A DNA stretch of 15,147 nucleotides from CAYTSW01 sp964440605 (GCA_964440605.1 CAYTSW010000066.1:1-15147), one strand, 5' to 3'; counted from the first letter of the stretch, positions 1 to 7,752 are shown. Notes: generated by a model from the letters alone, not told the origin. Program-made: numbers and translations.

Positions 1-650
1 GCGTAGACCTGCGCTCCGTCCTGGACTTCGACCGGCAGCGCCTCACCGGTGAGGCTCGCCTGGTTGACCGACGAGGTACCGGTGATGACCTCGCCGTCGA
101 CGGGCAGGTTCTCGCCCGCGCGGACGCGGACCACGTCGCCGATCGCGAGCGAGGCGATGCCGACTTCGACTTCCTGCCCATCCTCGGAGATGCGGCGGGC
201 GGTGTCGGGCGTGAGGCCAACGAGCTCTTCGATCGCCCGGCGGGCGCCCCACGCCGTGCGACGCAGGCCCAGATCGAACATCACGAGGATGAAGGCCACA
301 TAGCCGGCAGCCTCGAACATGCCGATGGCGATCGCGCCGAGCAGGGCGAGCGTCGCCAGGGTATTGGTGCTGGTCTGTCCGGCGCGAATCTCACGCCAGG
401 CGGCGACCGCGAGGCCCGCGGTCAGGATGATCGCCCCGATGGCCGCGGGGAGCTGGACGAAGTCAACGGCCCCCAGGCCCAGCCAGTTGGCGAGGGTGGT
501 GGTGAAGACCAGCAGCCCACAGACGAGGTAGAGGAAGATGGCGCGTTCGATGCCGCTGGCGTGCTGGCTCGCCGAGCGCGCGTCCTCGTCATCGCCGAAG
601 TTCTTGGAGGGCGCGTGCACGCCGGTCCCGCTCACCACATTCATCCACAT
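1..650 (-). CDS. Heavy-metal translocating P-type (P1B) ATPase, N-terminal part, cut by the contig edge
   Basis: The first 216 codons of a P1B ATPase, an integral-membrane pump that exports or imports transition-metal ions using ATP. Hydrophobic segments lie at about residues 37-57, 65-85 and 97-127, and the actuator domain follows, with DGEVITGTSSVNQASLTGEA ending in the TGE loop (201-203) that drives dephosphorylation. The gene is cut before the CPC membrane motif and the DKTGT phosphorylation site, so metal specificity cannot be read. The N-terminus is short and Ser/Asp-rich, with no CxxC metal-binding (HMA) domain, which is usual for the shorter, zinc/cadmium/cobalt-like members but not proof. 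The ATG at 650 was chosen because an in-frame TGA lies 15 bases upstream and GGAG sits about 10 bases before it; ATG at 644 is an alternative. It is divergent from gpsA. Confidence 0.9.
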   Translation of the reverse strand, partial: MWMNVVSGTGVHAPSKNFGDDEDARSASQHASGIERAIFLYLVCGLLVFTTTLANWLGLGAVDFVQLPAAIGAIILTAGLAVAAWREIRAGQTSTNTLATLALLGAIAIGMFEAAGYVAFILVMFDLGLRRTAWGARRAIEELVGLTPDTARRISEDGQEVEVGIASLAIGDVVRVRAGENLPVDGEVITGTSSVNQASLTGEALPVEVQDGAQVY

Positions 651-842
651 GCGATCTGGACTCCGTCAGGAAGGGTCGTCATCGGGCTCGAGAGGCCCCG
701 CGAACGCCCGCGCATCGGGGCGTCCGACCGATCGCGAGCGTACCACCGCGCCCGGACGATCAGCGGCCGAACATCCTAGTCCCACACCCCTCCCGCGTGA
801 CGTGCCTGTTCTCTACGCGGGCCCCGCTCCTACGGTTCAGCC
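651..842. other. Divergent intergenic region between the P1B ATPase and gpsA
   Basis: These 192 bases must hold the promoters of both flanking genes because the two are transcribed away from each other. I see no convincing -35/-10 pair on either strand and no clear operator palindrome. No open frame here looks like protein. Confidence 0.4.
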
Positions 843-1901
843 ATGCGCATCACCATCCTTGGCGACGGCCAGATGGGCCTCGTCCTCGCACAGGTCCTCA
901 CGCAGGCGGCTCAGCCGGAGCGCTCTGCGATGTCATCCGACGCCGGCACGCCTCCCGAGTTGGTCCTCTGGGGGCACGACCCCCATGCCGTGCAGAGCCT
1001 GGCCCAGACGCGTTCCTCGCGACGCCTGCCCGGCTTCTCGCTGCCCGAAGCGGTGCGTGTGACCGAGTCGGCTTCTGGGGCGCTGGAAGAGGCCGACCTG
1101 ATCGTCGCGGCGTCACCGACGCAGTTTTTGCGCTCCGTCTGGACTCGGGTGCGCGACCGCGTGCCGCCGCCCGACCGGGCGGCGATCGTCAGCGTCGCCA
1201 AGGGCGTGGAGAACGACACGCTCCTGCGCCCGACGCAGGTCCTGCGGGAGGTGCTGGCGGACGACCCCGACGCGGCGGCGCGCCCGATCGCGGTCCTCAG
1301 CGGACCCACGATCGCCGCGGAACTCGCCCGCTGCCTGCCCGCGACGATGCTCGCGGCGAGCGATGACGCCGAGCTGGCCCGGCGGGTCCAGCGCCTGTTC
1401 ACCACGACGTGGTTGCGGGTGTACACCTCGACGGATCCGCTCGGCGTGGAACTCGCCGGCGCCACCAAGAACGTCATCGCCATCGCGGCCGGGATCATCG
1501 ACGGGCTCCAGGCGGGCTTCAACGCCAAGAGCGCGCTGCTCGCGCGCGGGCTGGCGGAGATCGCCCGCCTCGGCGCCGCCATGGGCGCGAGCCCCGAAAC
1601 CTTCTTCGGCATCGCGGGCGCGGGCGACCTGGCGACCTCCTGCTTCAGCCCGCAGGGCCGCAACCGCTCCTGCGGCGAGGCGCTGGGCAAGGGCCGATCT
1701 CTCGACGAGATCATCGCCTCGACGCACTCCGTCGTCGAAGGCGTCGCGACGACGCGCTCGGTGATCGAACTCGCCAAGCGCTACCGCGTCGACATGCCCA
1801 TCACCAGCGCCGTGCACGCCGTGCTCTACGAGAGCGTCGATCCCATCGACGCCATCAGCGCCCTGATGAGCCGCGAGATGAAGGAAGAGCGCATCGCGTA
1901 G
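843..1901 (+). CDS. gpsA: Glycerol-3-phosphate dehydrogenase [NAD(P)+]
   Basis: A cytosolic enzyme that reduces dihydroxyacetone phosphate to sn-glycerol-3-phosphate, the backbone for membrane phospholipids. The 352 residues open with a Rossmann nucleotide loop GDGQMG (8-13, where GAGSWG-like is more usual). SVAKGVE gives the conserved Lys120, and GATKN gives the catalytic Lys209. The C-terminal all-helical domain has GAGDLATS and QGRN, with Arg273 expected to hold the substrate phosphate. A Ser/Pro-rich stretch at about 25-38 makes it slightly longer than the usual 330-340 residues. The ATG at 843 is the only start that leaves the beta-strand/GxGxxG fold intact. No Shine-Dalgarno sequence is seen in the 20 bases before it, so translation may be leaderless or poorly guided. 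It is convergent with the ChaN-like gene downstream. Confidence 0.96.
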   Translation: MRITILGDGQMGLVLAQVLTQAAQPERSAMSSDAGTPPELVLWGHDPHAVQSLAQTRSSRRLPGFSLPEAVRVTESASGALEEADLIVAASPTQFLRSVWTRVRDRVPPPDRAAIVSVAKGVENDTLLRPTQVLREVLADDPDAAARPIAVLSGPTIAAELARCLPATMLAASDDAELARRVQRLFTTTWLRVYTSTDPLGVELAGATKNVIAIAAGIIDGLQAGFNAKSALLARGLAEIARLGAAMGASPETFFGIAGAGDLATSCFSPQGRNRSCGEALGKGRSLDEIIASTHSVVEGVATTRSVIELAKRYRVDMPITSAVHAVLYESVDPIDAISALMSREMKEERIA

Positions 1902-1923
1902 CGCGGGGGGGGTGTTTGGGTGC

Positions 1924-1949
1924 CACTGACCCGGCTTTGCAGGTCAGTG
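1924..1949. repeat. Perfect 8-bp inverted repeat between convergent genes
   Basis: CACTGACC (1924-1931) is the exact reverse complement of GGTCAGTG (1942-1949), with a 10-base loop. It lies 22 bases after the gpsA stop and 14 bases beyond the end of the opposing ChaN-like gene. It could fold in either transcript and so act as a bidirectional terminator, but neither side is followed by a T-run. It could instead be one copy of a dispersed intergenic palindrome. An 8-base G run (1905-1912) precedes it. Confidence 0.5.
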
Positions 1950-1963
1950 CCGGCTTGCGCCCT

Positions 1964-3001
1964 TCAGTTGCCCCGCGACGCCGGCAACTCGCCCACATAC
2001 ACCACCGCGTCCGCCCGGTTCAGGTCGTCATCCCGCAACACCCCATCCGTGGGCGGCTCCTCGGCGACCATCGAGACGGTGTACACGAGGCGGTTCGGCG
2101 CCAACTCGCGCAGGCGCGTCAGCGTCCCGCCCTCGTAGTCGGTGTGGAACTGCCCGATCACGAGGATGACGGGCCGCCGCCCGCGCTGCAGCAGGCGAGC
2201 GACCGACTGCGCCATCGTCGCGTCCCACACCTGCTGGGCGCGGAAGAAGGCCTCGACCTGCTCCTCCATCTTCCGGCGCTCGGCTTCGAGCTCTTCCTCG
2301 GTCTTCTCCGGCTCGCCATCGGCGCCCGCTCCGGCGCTGTGGGAAGCGAACATGCCCGACATCAGCTCGAAGAAGCGGTCGCGGTAGGCGCCGTCGTCGA
2401 GTTGGGCGGGGACAGTGAAGAGCGCGGTCTGAACCGGATTGGTGAGCGCGCGCAGGCGGTCGTAGCCATCGGTGCGCGCGAGGCGGACGTAGCGGCGTGG
2501 AGCGTTGGCCGCGACCACGGGGAGCCCGCGCTGCTTTGCCGCCTCGAGCATGCGCGCGTGCCCGGGCGGGTAGCTGCTCGCGCTGAGGTCGGCGTTCTCG
2601 CGGAAGGCCTCGCCGTCGGTGATGTCCGCGAGGTAGTCGTCGATGTGCACCTGCTGGTCGCGCTCAAAGAACTCGAGCGCCAGAGCGCCGCGGCCGGTGT
2701 CCTGCTGCTCCAGCACGTCCTCGAGGAGCACCGCCGCGGTGCGCAGGCCCATCGGGTGGCCGTGCACCTCGCCGATGAGGATGGCGTCGGCCCCGCCCGC
2801 GCGTCGGACGAACTGCTGCCACGTCATCCGCTCGCCCGTGCGCCCATCGGCGACCACCAGCGTGCGCGCCCGCTCGTCCGTCACGGGGCTCGACTCGGCG
2901 ACCCGCTCATCGGTGCGTCCGTCTGCGGATGACGCACACCCCCCGGCCAGCATCCCGACCAAAACCATCGCGACAACGACCAACACACTTTTGCACAGCA
3001 T
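1964..3001 (-). CDS. ChaN-like haem-binding lipoprotein (Cofac_haem_bdg / DUF399 family)
   Basis: Family members are membrane-anchored lipoproteins resembling Campylobacter ChaN, which binds haem between monomers; the cellular role in other phyla is mostly unproven. The protein has a lipoprotein signal (hydrophobic residues 6-18, then LAGGC with Cys22). The family core follows: IGEVHGHP with His80, ALEFFERDQQ, AANAPRR, and IGQFHTDYEGG with His286. A Glu/Lys-rich insertion at about 226-253 (GEPEKTEEELEAERRKMEEQ) should form an exposed helix. ATG at 3001 is preferred because GAGG lies 5 bases upstream; GTG at 3007 is in frame but overlaps that ribosome site. The gene follows the prepilin gene on the same strand by 86 bases, so they may share a transcript. 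Whether this one really binds haem is not visible from sequence. Confidence 0.9.
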   Translation of the reverse strand: MLCKSVLVVVAMVLVGMLAGGCASSADGRTDERVAESSPVTDERARTLVVADGRTGERMTWQQFVRRAGGADAILIGEVHGHPMGLRTAAVLLEDVLEQQDTGRGALALEFFERDQQVHIDDYLADITDGEAFRENADLSASSYPPGHARMLEAAKQRGLPVVAANAPRRYVRLARTDGYDRLRALTNPVQTALFTVPAQLDDGAYRDRFFELMSGMFASHSAGAGADGEPEKTEEELEAERRKMEEQVEAFFRAQQVWDATMAQSVARLLQRGRRPVILVIGQFHTDYEGGTLTRLRELAPNRLVYTVSMVAEEPPTDGVLRDDDLNRADAVVYVGELPASRGN

Positions 3002-3087
3002 GGGCACCTCGCACCACGGGGGCGGCAGGGGGGCGAAAGGACCGAGTCCGCGAGGAGCCTATGCCCTTGCGCGATCGCCGTGGCGCA

Positions 3088-3588
3088 CTACTGCGTCTGG
3101 TTCCAGCCCGTGACGCTTGTGCCGTTGACCTCGTTGAAGAGGTCGAGCGTCGCCTGGTTGGTGCTCTGTTCCGGTACGCGGAACATCACCCGCCCGTTGT
3201 CGGGGTTGTACCAGATGGACCCCCAGCCGCTCTGGACGGCGCGTTCGATCGTTTTGTGGCGCATGTAGAGCTTGTTGGGCCCGCCCCGGTCGATGTCGTA
3301 GACGGGCATTTCGGGGTCGTGATAGGGGTTGAGCAGGTGGTTGCCGTCCTGCGTTTCGAGCACGTCGTCGAGGTTGGGTGGGTAGCCGCCCTCGCCGCCG
3401 TTGACGATCGCGTCGTTCATCCGCCAGTGTTCGACCGCGGTGACGAGCGCGGCCCGGGCGCCCTTCGCCGCGCTCACCTCGGCGCGTTCGCGGTGGCTCA
3501 TGTACCGGGGGATCGCCACGCCGGCGAGGATGGCCAGCACCACCAGCACCGCGATCAGTTCGACCAGCGTGAACGCCCGACGACGCAT
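3088..3588 (-). CDS. Type IV prepilin / type II secretion pseudopilin-like protein
   Basis: A 166-residue protein with a class III signal: short basic leader MRRRA, then FTLVE and a hydrophobic helix (about residues 6-26). The Glu at mature position 5 is present, as needed for pilin assembly. Such proteins are cleaved by prepilin peptidase (PilD) at the inner membrane and polymerise into pili or pseudopili. The residue before the cleavage point is Ala5 rather than the usual Gly. The rest is a soluble domain with YNPDNGRVMFRVPEQ and an Asn/Thr-rich tail; it resembles no major pilin I can name. The ATG at 3588 was chosen over an upstream in-frame start at 3702 because AAAGGG sits 5 bases before it and because the leader must be short. 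No other secretion-system gene is in the window, so it is an orphan, as is common in planctomycetes. Confidence 0.85.
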   Translation of the reverse strand: MRRRAFTLVELIAVLVVLAILAGVAIPRYMSHRERAEVSAAKGARAALVTAVEHWRMNDAIVNGGEGGYPPNLDDVLETQDGNHLLNPYHDPEMPVYDIDRGGPNKLYMRHKTIERAVQSGWGSIWYNPDNGRVMFRVPEQSTNQATLDLFNEVNGTSVTGWNQTQ

Positions 3589-3774
3589 CGGCACCCTTTC
3601 TTTGGATGGTGAGACTCCCCTCGTGCATCGACGCGCCCCGAGGGATGATCCAGACCGGCGGACCGCGCCGGGCTTATCGGGGTCAAGCCGTGCCGTTCGC
3701 ACCGCGGCCCCGCACGCTCAGCCCGGCGCGGGTACGCTTGCGCGAGGCCTCGCGCAGCGGCGTACGGAGCGAGC

Positions 3775-5040
3775 ATGACCACCGTCGTTTTCTATTTCCA
3801 GGTCCATCAGCCCCACCGCCTGCGCCCCTACACCGTCTTCGACACCGACCCGAACTACTTCGACGACACACTCAACCGCGAGATCCTGCTCAAGGTCGCC
3901 GACCGCTGCTACCGCCCCGCGACGCGGCTCATGCTCGAACTCGTGCGCCGTTACGAAGGGCGGTTCCGGGTCTCGTTCTCGCTGACCGGCACCGTCATCG
4001 ACCAGCTCGAGCGGTGGGCGCCCGACGCGCTCGATCTCTTCCGCCGCCTCGCCGATTCCGGCTGCGCCGAGTTCCTCGCCGAGACGTACCACCACTCGCT
4101 GGCTTTTCTTTACTCGCGCGAGGAGTTCGTCGCCCAGGTCGACATGCACGAGCAGCGTCTGCGCGACGCGTTCGGCGTCACCCCGCGCGTCATCCGCAAC
4201 ACCGAGCTCACCTACAACAACGATCTTGCGCACTTCGTCAACGAGATGCGCGACGGGGAAGGCAAACGCCGATACCTCGGCGTGCTCACCGAAGGCATCG
4301 ATCGCATCCTCAACCACCGAACGCCCGACCGCGTCTACCGCCCGCCCAACACCGGCCCGGGCCACGACGATGCCCGCCCCTTTGCGCTGCTGCTCAAGAA
4401 CTATCGCCTCAGCGACGATATCGCATTCCGCTTCGGCAACCGCTCGTGGCACCAGTGGCCGCTGACCGCCGACACGTTCGCGCGCTGGGTTCACCGCATC
4501 AATGGCGACGGGGACGTCTGCAATCTGTTCATGGATTATGAATGTCTGGGCGAGCACCAGCCCGCCGACACGGGCATCTTCCAGTTCATCGAGCACCTTC
4601 CCCGAGCCGTGCTGGAGCACGCGCCGGGCGAGAATGAGTTCGCGACGTGTTCCGAGGCCATGCGTCTGCACGACGCGACCGACACGTTCGACGCGCCCAA
4701 CATGATCTCCTGGGCCGACACGGAGCGCGACCTCTCGGCGTGGCTCGGCAACGCGATGCAGGCCGAAGTGCTCCGCAAGACGTACGACCTCGAAGACCCC
4801 ATCAAGCGCGGCGTGCAGAACGACAGCGATCACGCCTCGCGGTTCGTCGGCCTCCTCGACGACTGGCGCCGGCTCACCACCAGCGACCACGCGTACTACA
4901 TGTGCACCAAGTACATGGCCGATGGCGACGTGCACAAGTACTTCAATCCGTACGCGACGCCGTACGACGCCTACATGAACTTCATGAACGTGGTTGAGGA
5001 CGTGCGGACGCGCCTCGACACGGTGAGCCCGACCGCCTGA
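3775..5040 (+). CDS. Glycoside hydrolase family 57 (alpha-amylase-like)
   Basis: GH57 enzymes cleave or transfer alpha-glucans by a retaining mechanism on an incomplete (beta/alpha)7 barrel. The five conserved regions are present in this 421-residue protein: HQPHR (11-15), GTVIDQ (72-77), RNTELTYN with the expected nucleophile Glu144, MDYECLGEH with the expected acid/base Asp254, and ISWADTERDLSAWLGN (311-326). There is no signal peptide, so a cytosolic role in glycogen or maltodextrin turnover is more likely than secreted starch digestion. The length fits the short MJ1611-type amylases rather than the longer branching enzymes. GGAG lies 5 bases before ATG 3775. The stop is 35 bases before the EamA transporter, suggesting one operon. 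Exact specificity cannot be told from the motifs. Confidence 0.93.
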   Translation: MTTVVFYFQVHQPHRLRPYTVFDTDPNYFDDTLNREILLKVADRCYRPATRLMLELVRRYEGRFRVSFSLTGTVIDQLERWAPDALDLFRRLADSGCAEFLAETYHHSLAFLYSREEFVAQVDMHEQRLRDAFGVTPRVIRNTELTYNNDLAHFVNEMRDGEGKRRYLGVLTEGIDRILNHRTPDRVYRPPNTGPGHDDARPFALLLKNYRLSDDIAFRFGNRSWHQWPLTADTFARWVHRINGDGDVCNLFMDYECLGEHQPADTGIFQFIEHLPRAVLEHAPGENEFATCSEAMRLHDATDTFDAPNMISWADTERDLSAWLGNAMQAEVLRKTYDLEDPIKRGVQNDSDHASRFVGLLDDWRRLTTSDHAYYMCTKYMADGDVHKYFNPYATPYDAYMNFMNVVEDVRTRLDTVSPTA

Positions 5041-5075
5041 CGCCTCGCCGTCCCGAAACGCGAGAGGTGACCTCG

Positions 5076-5525
5076 ATGCACGCTGTCCTGCTCGCCATCG
5101 CCGCCGGGGTGTGCTGGGGCATTGGAGAAGTGGCGACGAAGTCTGTCCTGCACTCGGGGCGCATCGGGCCCATCACCGCCATCGCGGTGCGCACGACCGT
5201 GGCCCTGCCCCTGCTCTGGCTGGCGTACCTCGTCGTGGTGCGGATGGGGCGGCACGAGCCGACGGACTGGACCGGGGCGCCGGCATCGACGCTGACCAAG
5301 CTCGTCCTGGGTTCGGGCGTTGTCGCCGGAGCGCTGGCGATGCTGGCGTTTTACGGCGCGCTGCACCTGGGGGAGGTGTCGCGCGTCAAACCCATCGCGT
5401 TCAGCGTCGCGCCGATGGTCGGCGTGGTGCTGGGCGTGCTGGTGTTGGGCGAGCCGTTGACGGCAAAGAAGTGTGTCGGAGTGCTCTTGATTCTGGCGGG
5501 GGTGGTGGTGTTGACCATGCGCTGA
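5076..5525 (+). CDS. Single-domain EamA (drug/metabolite transporter superfamily) membrane protein
   Basis: A 149-residue integral membrane protein with five likely helices (about 1-22, 31-51, 73-98, 104-128 and 131-148), matching one EamA domain. Most EamA permeases carry two such domains in one chain, so this half-size form would have to pair with itself or a partner. Family-typical features include AAGVCWG near the N-terminus, the pre-helix stretch EVSRVKPIAF, and LGEPL before the last helix. The substrate is unknown. ATG 5076 is chosen because GAGAGG ends 8 bases upstream; a GTG at 5067 in the same frame overlaps that site and is less likely. It probably shares the transcript of the preceding GH57 gene, but a sugar role is only a guess from position. 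Confidence 0.88.
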   Translation: MHAVLLAIAAGVCWGIGEVATKSVLHSGRIGPITAIAVRTTVALPLLWLAYLVVVRMGRHEPTDWTGAPASTLTKLVLGSGVVAGALAMLAFYGALHLGEVSRVKPIAFSVAPMVGVVLGVLVLGEPLTAKKCVGVLLILAGVVVLTMR

Positions 5526-5597
5526 ACGCCCTGGCGCGACGTGACGCGCACCGTGGAAAAGTCAAGCGCGATCGACGTCGTTGGATGTCCCGCGAGC

Positions 5598-5641
5598 GCG
5601 CGTGTGTTTCCGTTGACACCGCCCACACGCGCTCGTACTTT
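5598..5641 (+). promoter_or_regulatory. Candidate dnaA promoter inside a 9-bp inverted repeat
   Basis: A perfect TTGACA (5613-5618) is followed after 17 bases by TACTTT (5636-5641), a weak -10. The -35 lies in the spacer of an exact 9-bp inverted repeat, GCGCGTGTG (5598-5606) and CACACGCGC (5624-5632). A dimeric regulator binding these arms would cover the -35. The start of dnaA is about 144 bases downstream. The -35 is the best sigma-70-like hexamer noticed in the gene-free DNA of this window; the -10 is only 3 of 6. Confidence 0.4.
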
Positions 5642-5784
5642 CGTCCCTCACCGGTTCGCCCCCGGCACGCGCGCACGAACGTCGGCTGACCGACGACGCA
5701 GGCGCACAGAGGCAAGACTGGCCTGGGGCGGCCTGACAACTCGAGACGCTTGACCGGCCATGACCGCCGGAAAGGAAGAGATAC

Positions 5785-7290
5785 ATGGACAACCCCGACC
5801 GGGCGTTGTGGTTGGACATACTTGGTGTGTTGCGCACGCAGCATCCCGAGTTGTGCCGGCTCTGGTTTCAGGAGGACATCGAGCCGTTGGGTATGGGGGA
5901 AGGGGTGTATCAGGTCCGGGTGCGTCGCGACATCCATCGGCGCTACCTCACGGACAAGTGCCTGACGCCCTTCACCGAAGCCGTGCAGACCGTCACGGGC
6001 CGCCTCGTCGGGGTGCGGTTCCTGGGTCCGGACGACACGCCCTCGTCGCCCCCTCGCCCGGCGCAGCAACGCCGACGCCCGGCGAGCCTGCAGGCGGAGT
6101 CGCCGGCGCCGGATGAAGCGCCCGAAGCCGACCCACCCGCGTCCGGGGGAGACGAACCCGAGGTCAACCTGGAGCACAAGCTCCCCGTCGCGGAGCCGGC
6201 GCCCCAGCAGCGCTCCGCCTACCAGCCGGCCCGCGCCGCGCATCGGAGCGTCGAGGGCCTGGTCCTCAATCCTGATTACACGTTCGACCAGTTCGTCATC
6301 GGCCCGGAGAACCGCTTCGCCCACGCCGCGGCACGAGCGGTCGCGGAGCAGCCCGGGCGTGTGTACAACCCGTTGTTCATCCACGGCGGCGTGGGGCTCG
6401 GGAAGACGCACCTGCTCCAGGCCATCTGCCTGGCCATCCTCGAGCGGGATCCCGACACCCCGATCCACTTCACCTCATGCGACGGGTTCATGACGCAGTT
6501 CTTCGATGCGGTGCAGGCGGGCGAACTCAAGGAGTTCCGCCACCGCTTCCGCGACGTGGATGTCCTCGTCATCGATGACATCCACTTCCTCGCGAAGCGC
6601 GAGCGCACGCAGGAGGAGTTCTTCCACACGTTCAACGCGCTGTACCAGGCGGGCAAGCAGATCGTGCTCTCGTCGGACGCGCCGCCCGCCGAGATCCCTG
6701 ATCTCGAGACGCGCCTCGTCTCGCGCTTCCAGTCGGGCCTCGTCGTGGACGTCGCCCGGCCCAACTACGAGACCCGGGTCCAGATCATCAAGCAGAAGGC
6801 CCGCTTGCGTGGCTTGCTGTTCCCCGAGGACGTCGCGTGCTACGTCGCCTCGAGGGACCAGCACAACATCCGCGAGCTCGAGGGCGCCATCACGCGCATC
6901 CAGATGCTCCACATCACCGACGCCAAGCCCATCGACCTCGACCTCGCGCGCACGGCGCTCGACGACCCGTCGGCCGAGGTGCGCGCCGAGGTCTCCATGG
7001 CCCAGATCGTCGACGTCGTGACCAACTACTACAGCGTCAAGCTGGTCGACCTCCAGGGCAAACGCCGCCAGAAGTCCATCGCCATGCCGCGGCAGGTGTG
7101 CATGTACCTCGCGCGGCGCTACACCCGCTTCAGCCTCGAAGAGATCGGCGGTTATCTGGGCGGACGCGACCACACCACCGTCATGCACGGCGTGCGGACC
7201 ATCCAGAGCCGGCGTCGCGACAGCGAGGACCTCGATCGCGTCCTCCACGCCCTCGAGTCCAAGCTGGGGATCGACCCCGTTACGCGCTGA
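5785..7290 (+). CDS. dnaA: Chromosomal replication initiator protein DnaA
   Basis: DnaA binds origin DNA boxes and opens the duplex to load the helicase. In this 501-residue protein, domain I is about 1-80, a Pro/Ala-rich domain II linker about 90-150, the AAA+ domain III about 160-390, and domain IV the rest. Walker A is GGVGLGKTH (Lys207), Walker B VLVIDDIHF (Asp264-Asp265), and the arginine-finger box RLVSRF (Arg314). The DNA-binding signature is GGRDHTTVMHG (459-469). Sensor I reads SSDAPP where many phyla have SSDRPP, and RLVSRFQSGL replaces the usual RLRSRFEWGL. An AAGGAAG site lies 6 bases before ATG 5785. dnaN, recF and gyrB do not follow; the next feature is a gene-free gap and then mutM on the opposite strand. 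Confidence 0.98.
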   Translation: MDNPDRALWLDILGVLRTQHPELCRLWFQEDIEPLGMGEGVYQVRVRRDIHRRYLTDKCLTPFTEAVQTVTGRLVGVRFLGPDDTPSSPPRPAQQRRRPASLQAESPAPDEAPEADPPASGGDEPEVNLEHKLPVAEPAPQQRSAYQPARAAHRSVEGLVLNPDYTFDQFVIGPENRFAHAAARAVAEQPGRVYNPLFIHGGVGLGKTHLLQAICLAILERDPDTPIHFTSCDGFMTQFFDAVQAGELKEFRHRFRDVDVLVIDDIHFLAKRERTQEEFFHTFNALYQAGKQIVLSSDAPPAEIPDLETRLVSRFQSGLVVDVARPNYETRVQIIKQKARLRGLLFPEDVACYVASRDQHNIRELEGAITRIQMLHITDAKPIDLDLARTALDDPSAEVRAEVSMAQIVDVVTNYYSVKLVDLQGKRRQKSIAMPRQVCMYLARRYTRFSLEEIGGYLGGRDHTTVMHGVRTIQSRRRDSEDLDRVLHALESKLGIDPVTR

Positions 7291-7425
7291 CCCAGCGCCC
7301 CCTCCGGATGCAATCCTCCTCGGCCCCCGTTCAGCCCCCCGGAAGCGGCCTCCTTGGGCCATCGGCGCGCGCTTGGGTTCGGGCCGAGGCGTGCCCGCTG
7401 CCTGTCTCGGCTCGTGTGCACATTC

Positions 7426-7434
7426 GGTGGATAA
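7426..7434 (-). promoter_or_regulatory. DnaA-box-like site, 8 of 9
   Basis: The plus strand reads GGTGGATAA, one mismatch from TGTGGATAA, the reverse complement of the TTATCCACA consensus. It lies 136 bases after the dnaA stop. Confidence 0.4.
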
Positions 7435-7640
7435 GCGCGCGGCGGCGCTCGGCGTGTGGCTCCCCACCCGTCAGCGCCAGCGCGCGCGCTCGCCCTGCCC
7501 TGTCGGATGAGCGTCCTTTCACCCGAGCGCCGCCGGCGCGATGGCGACAGTTCTTCAACAGGTTGGATTCGGGCTGGTTTATCCTTCCTGCCGCGCTTGC
7601 GTGCGATCTGCGCTCGACTCATCCCCCAACCGACGCCCGT

Positions 7641-7680
7641 TAGAGAGATGATGATGATGAGTTTCCCTCCACCTCATACA
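7641..7680. other. AT-rich patch, possible duplex-unwinding element
   Basis: 23 of 40 bases are A or T, against roughly one third in the surrounding DNA. The patch includes four consecutive ATG units (7649-7659 region). It lies between the degenerate site at 7579 and the perfect box at 7744, which suits an unwinding element. The trinucleotides do not match the DnaA-trio pattern on either strand. Confidence 0.3.
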
Positions 7681-7743
7681 AGGGCGCTTCGGATGCCACG
7701 TCGGCTCCCCGTTGGCGCTTTGGCCGCTGCGAGACCGGGCTGC

Positions 7744-7752
7744 TGTGGATAA
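7744..7752 (-). promoter_or_regulatory. Perfect DnaA box
   Basis: TGTGGATAA exactly matches the reverse complement of the TTATCCACA consensus. It sits 4 bases beyond the end of mutM, at the far edge of the gap that starts after dnaA. Confidence 0.55.

Noticed and set aside
1409..2932. A 507-codon plus-strand frame overlapping gpsA and the ChaN-like gene
   Set aside because: It crosses the ends of two convergent well-supported genes and has an Arg/His/Pro-rich, random composition.
3002..3007. GTG at 3007 as the start of the ChaN-like gene
   Set aside because: It overlaps the GAGG ribosome site that is well spaced for the ATG at 3001.
5401..6468. A 355-codon minus-strand frame opposite the transporter and dnaA
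   Set aside because: It is the antisense shadow of two clearly identified genes, and no motif is present.
7649..7662. The ATG-repeat run as a DnaA-trio element
   Set aside because: DnaA-trios need A in the centre, with G/A and T/A around it in the 3'-5' sense. No phase of this run fits on either strand.
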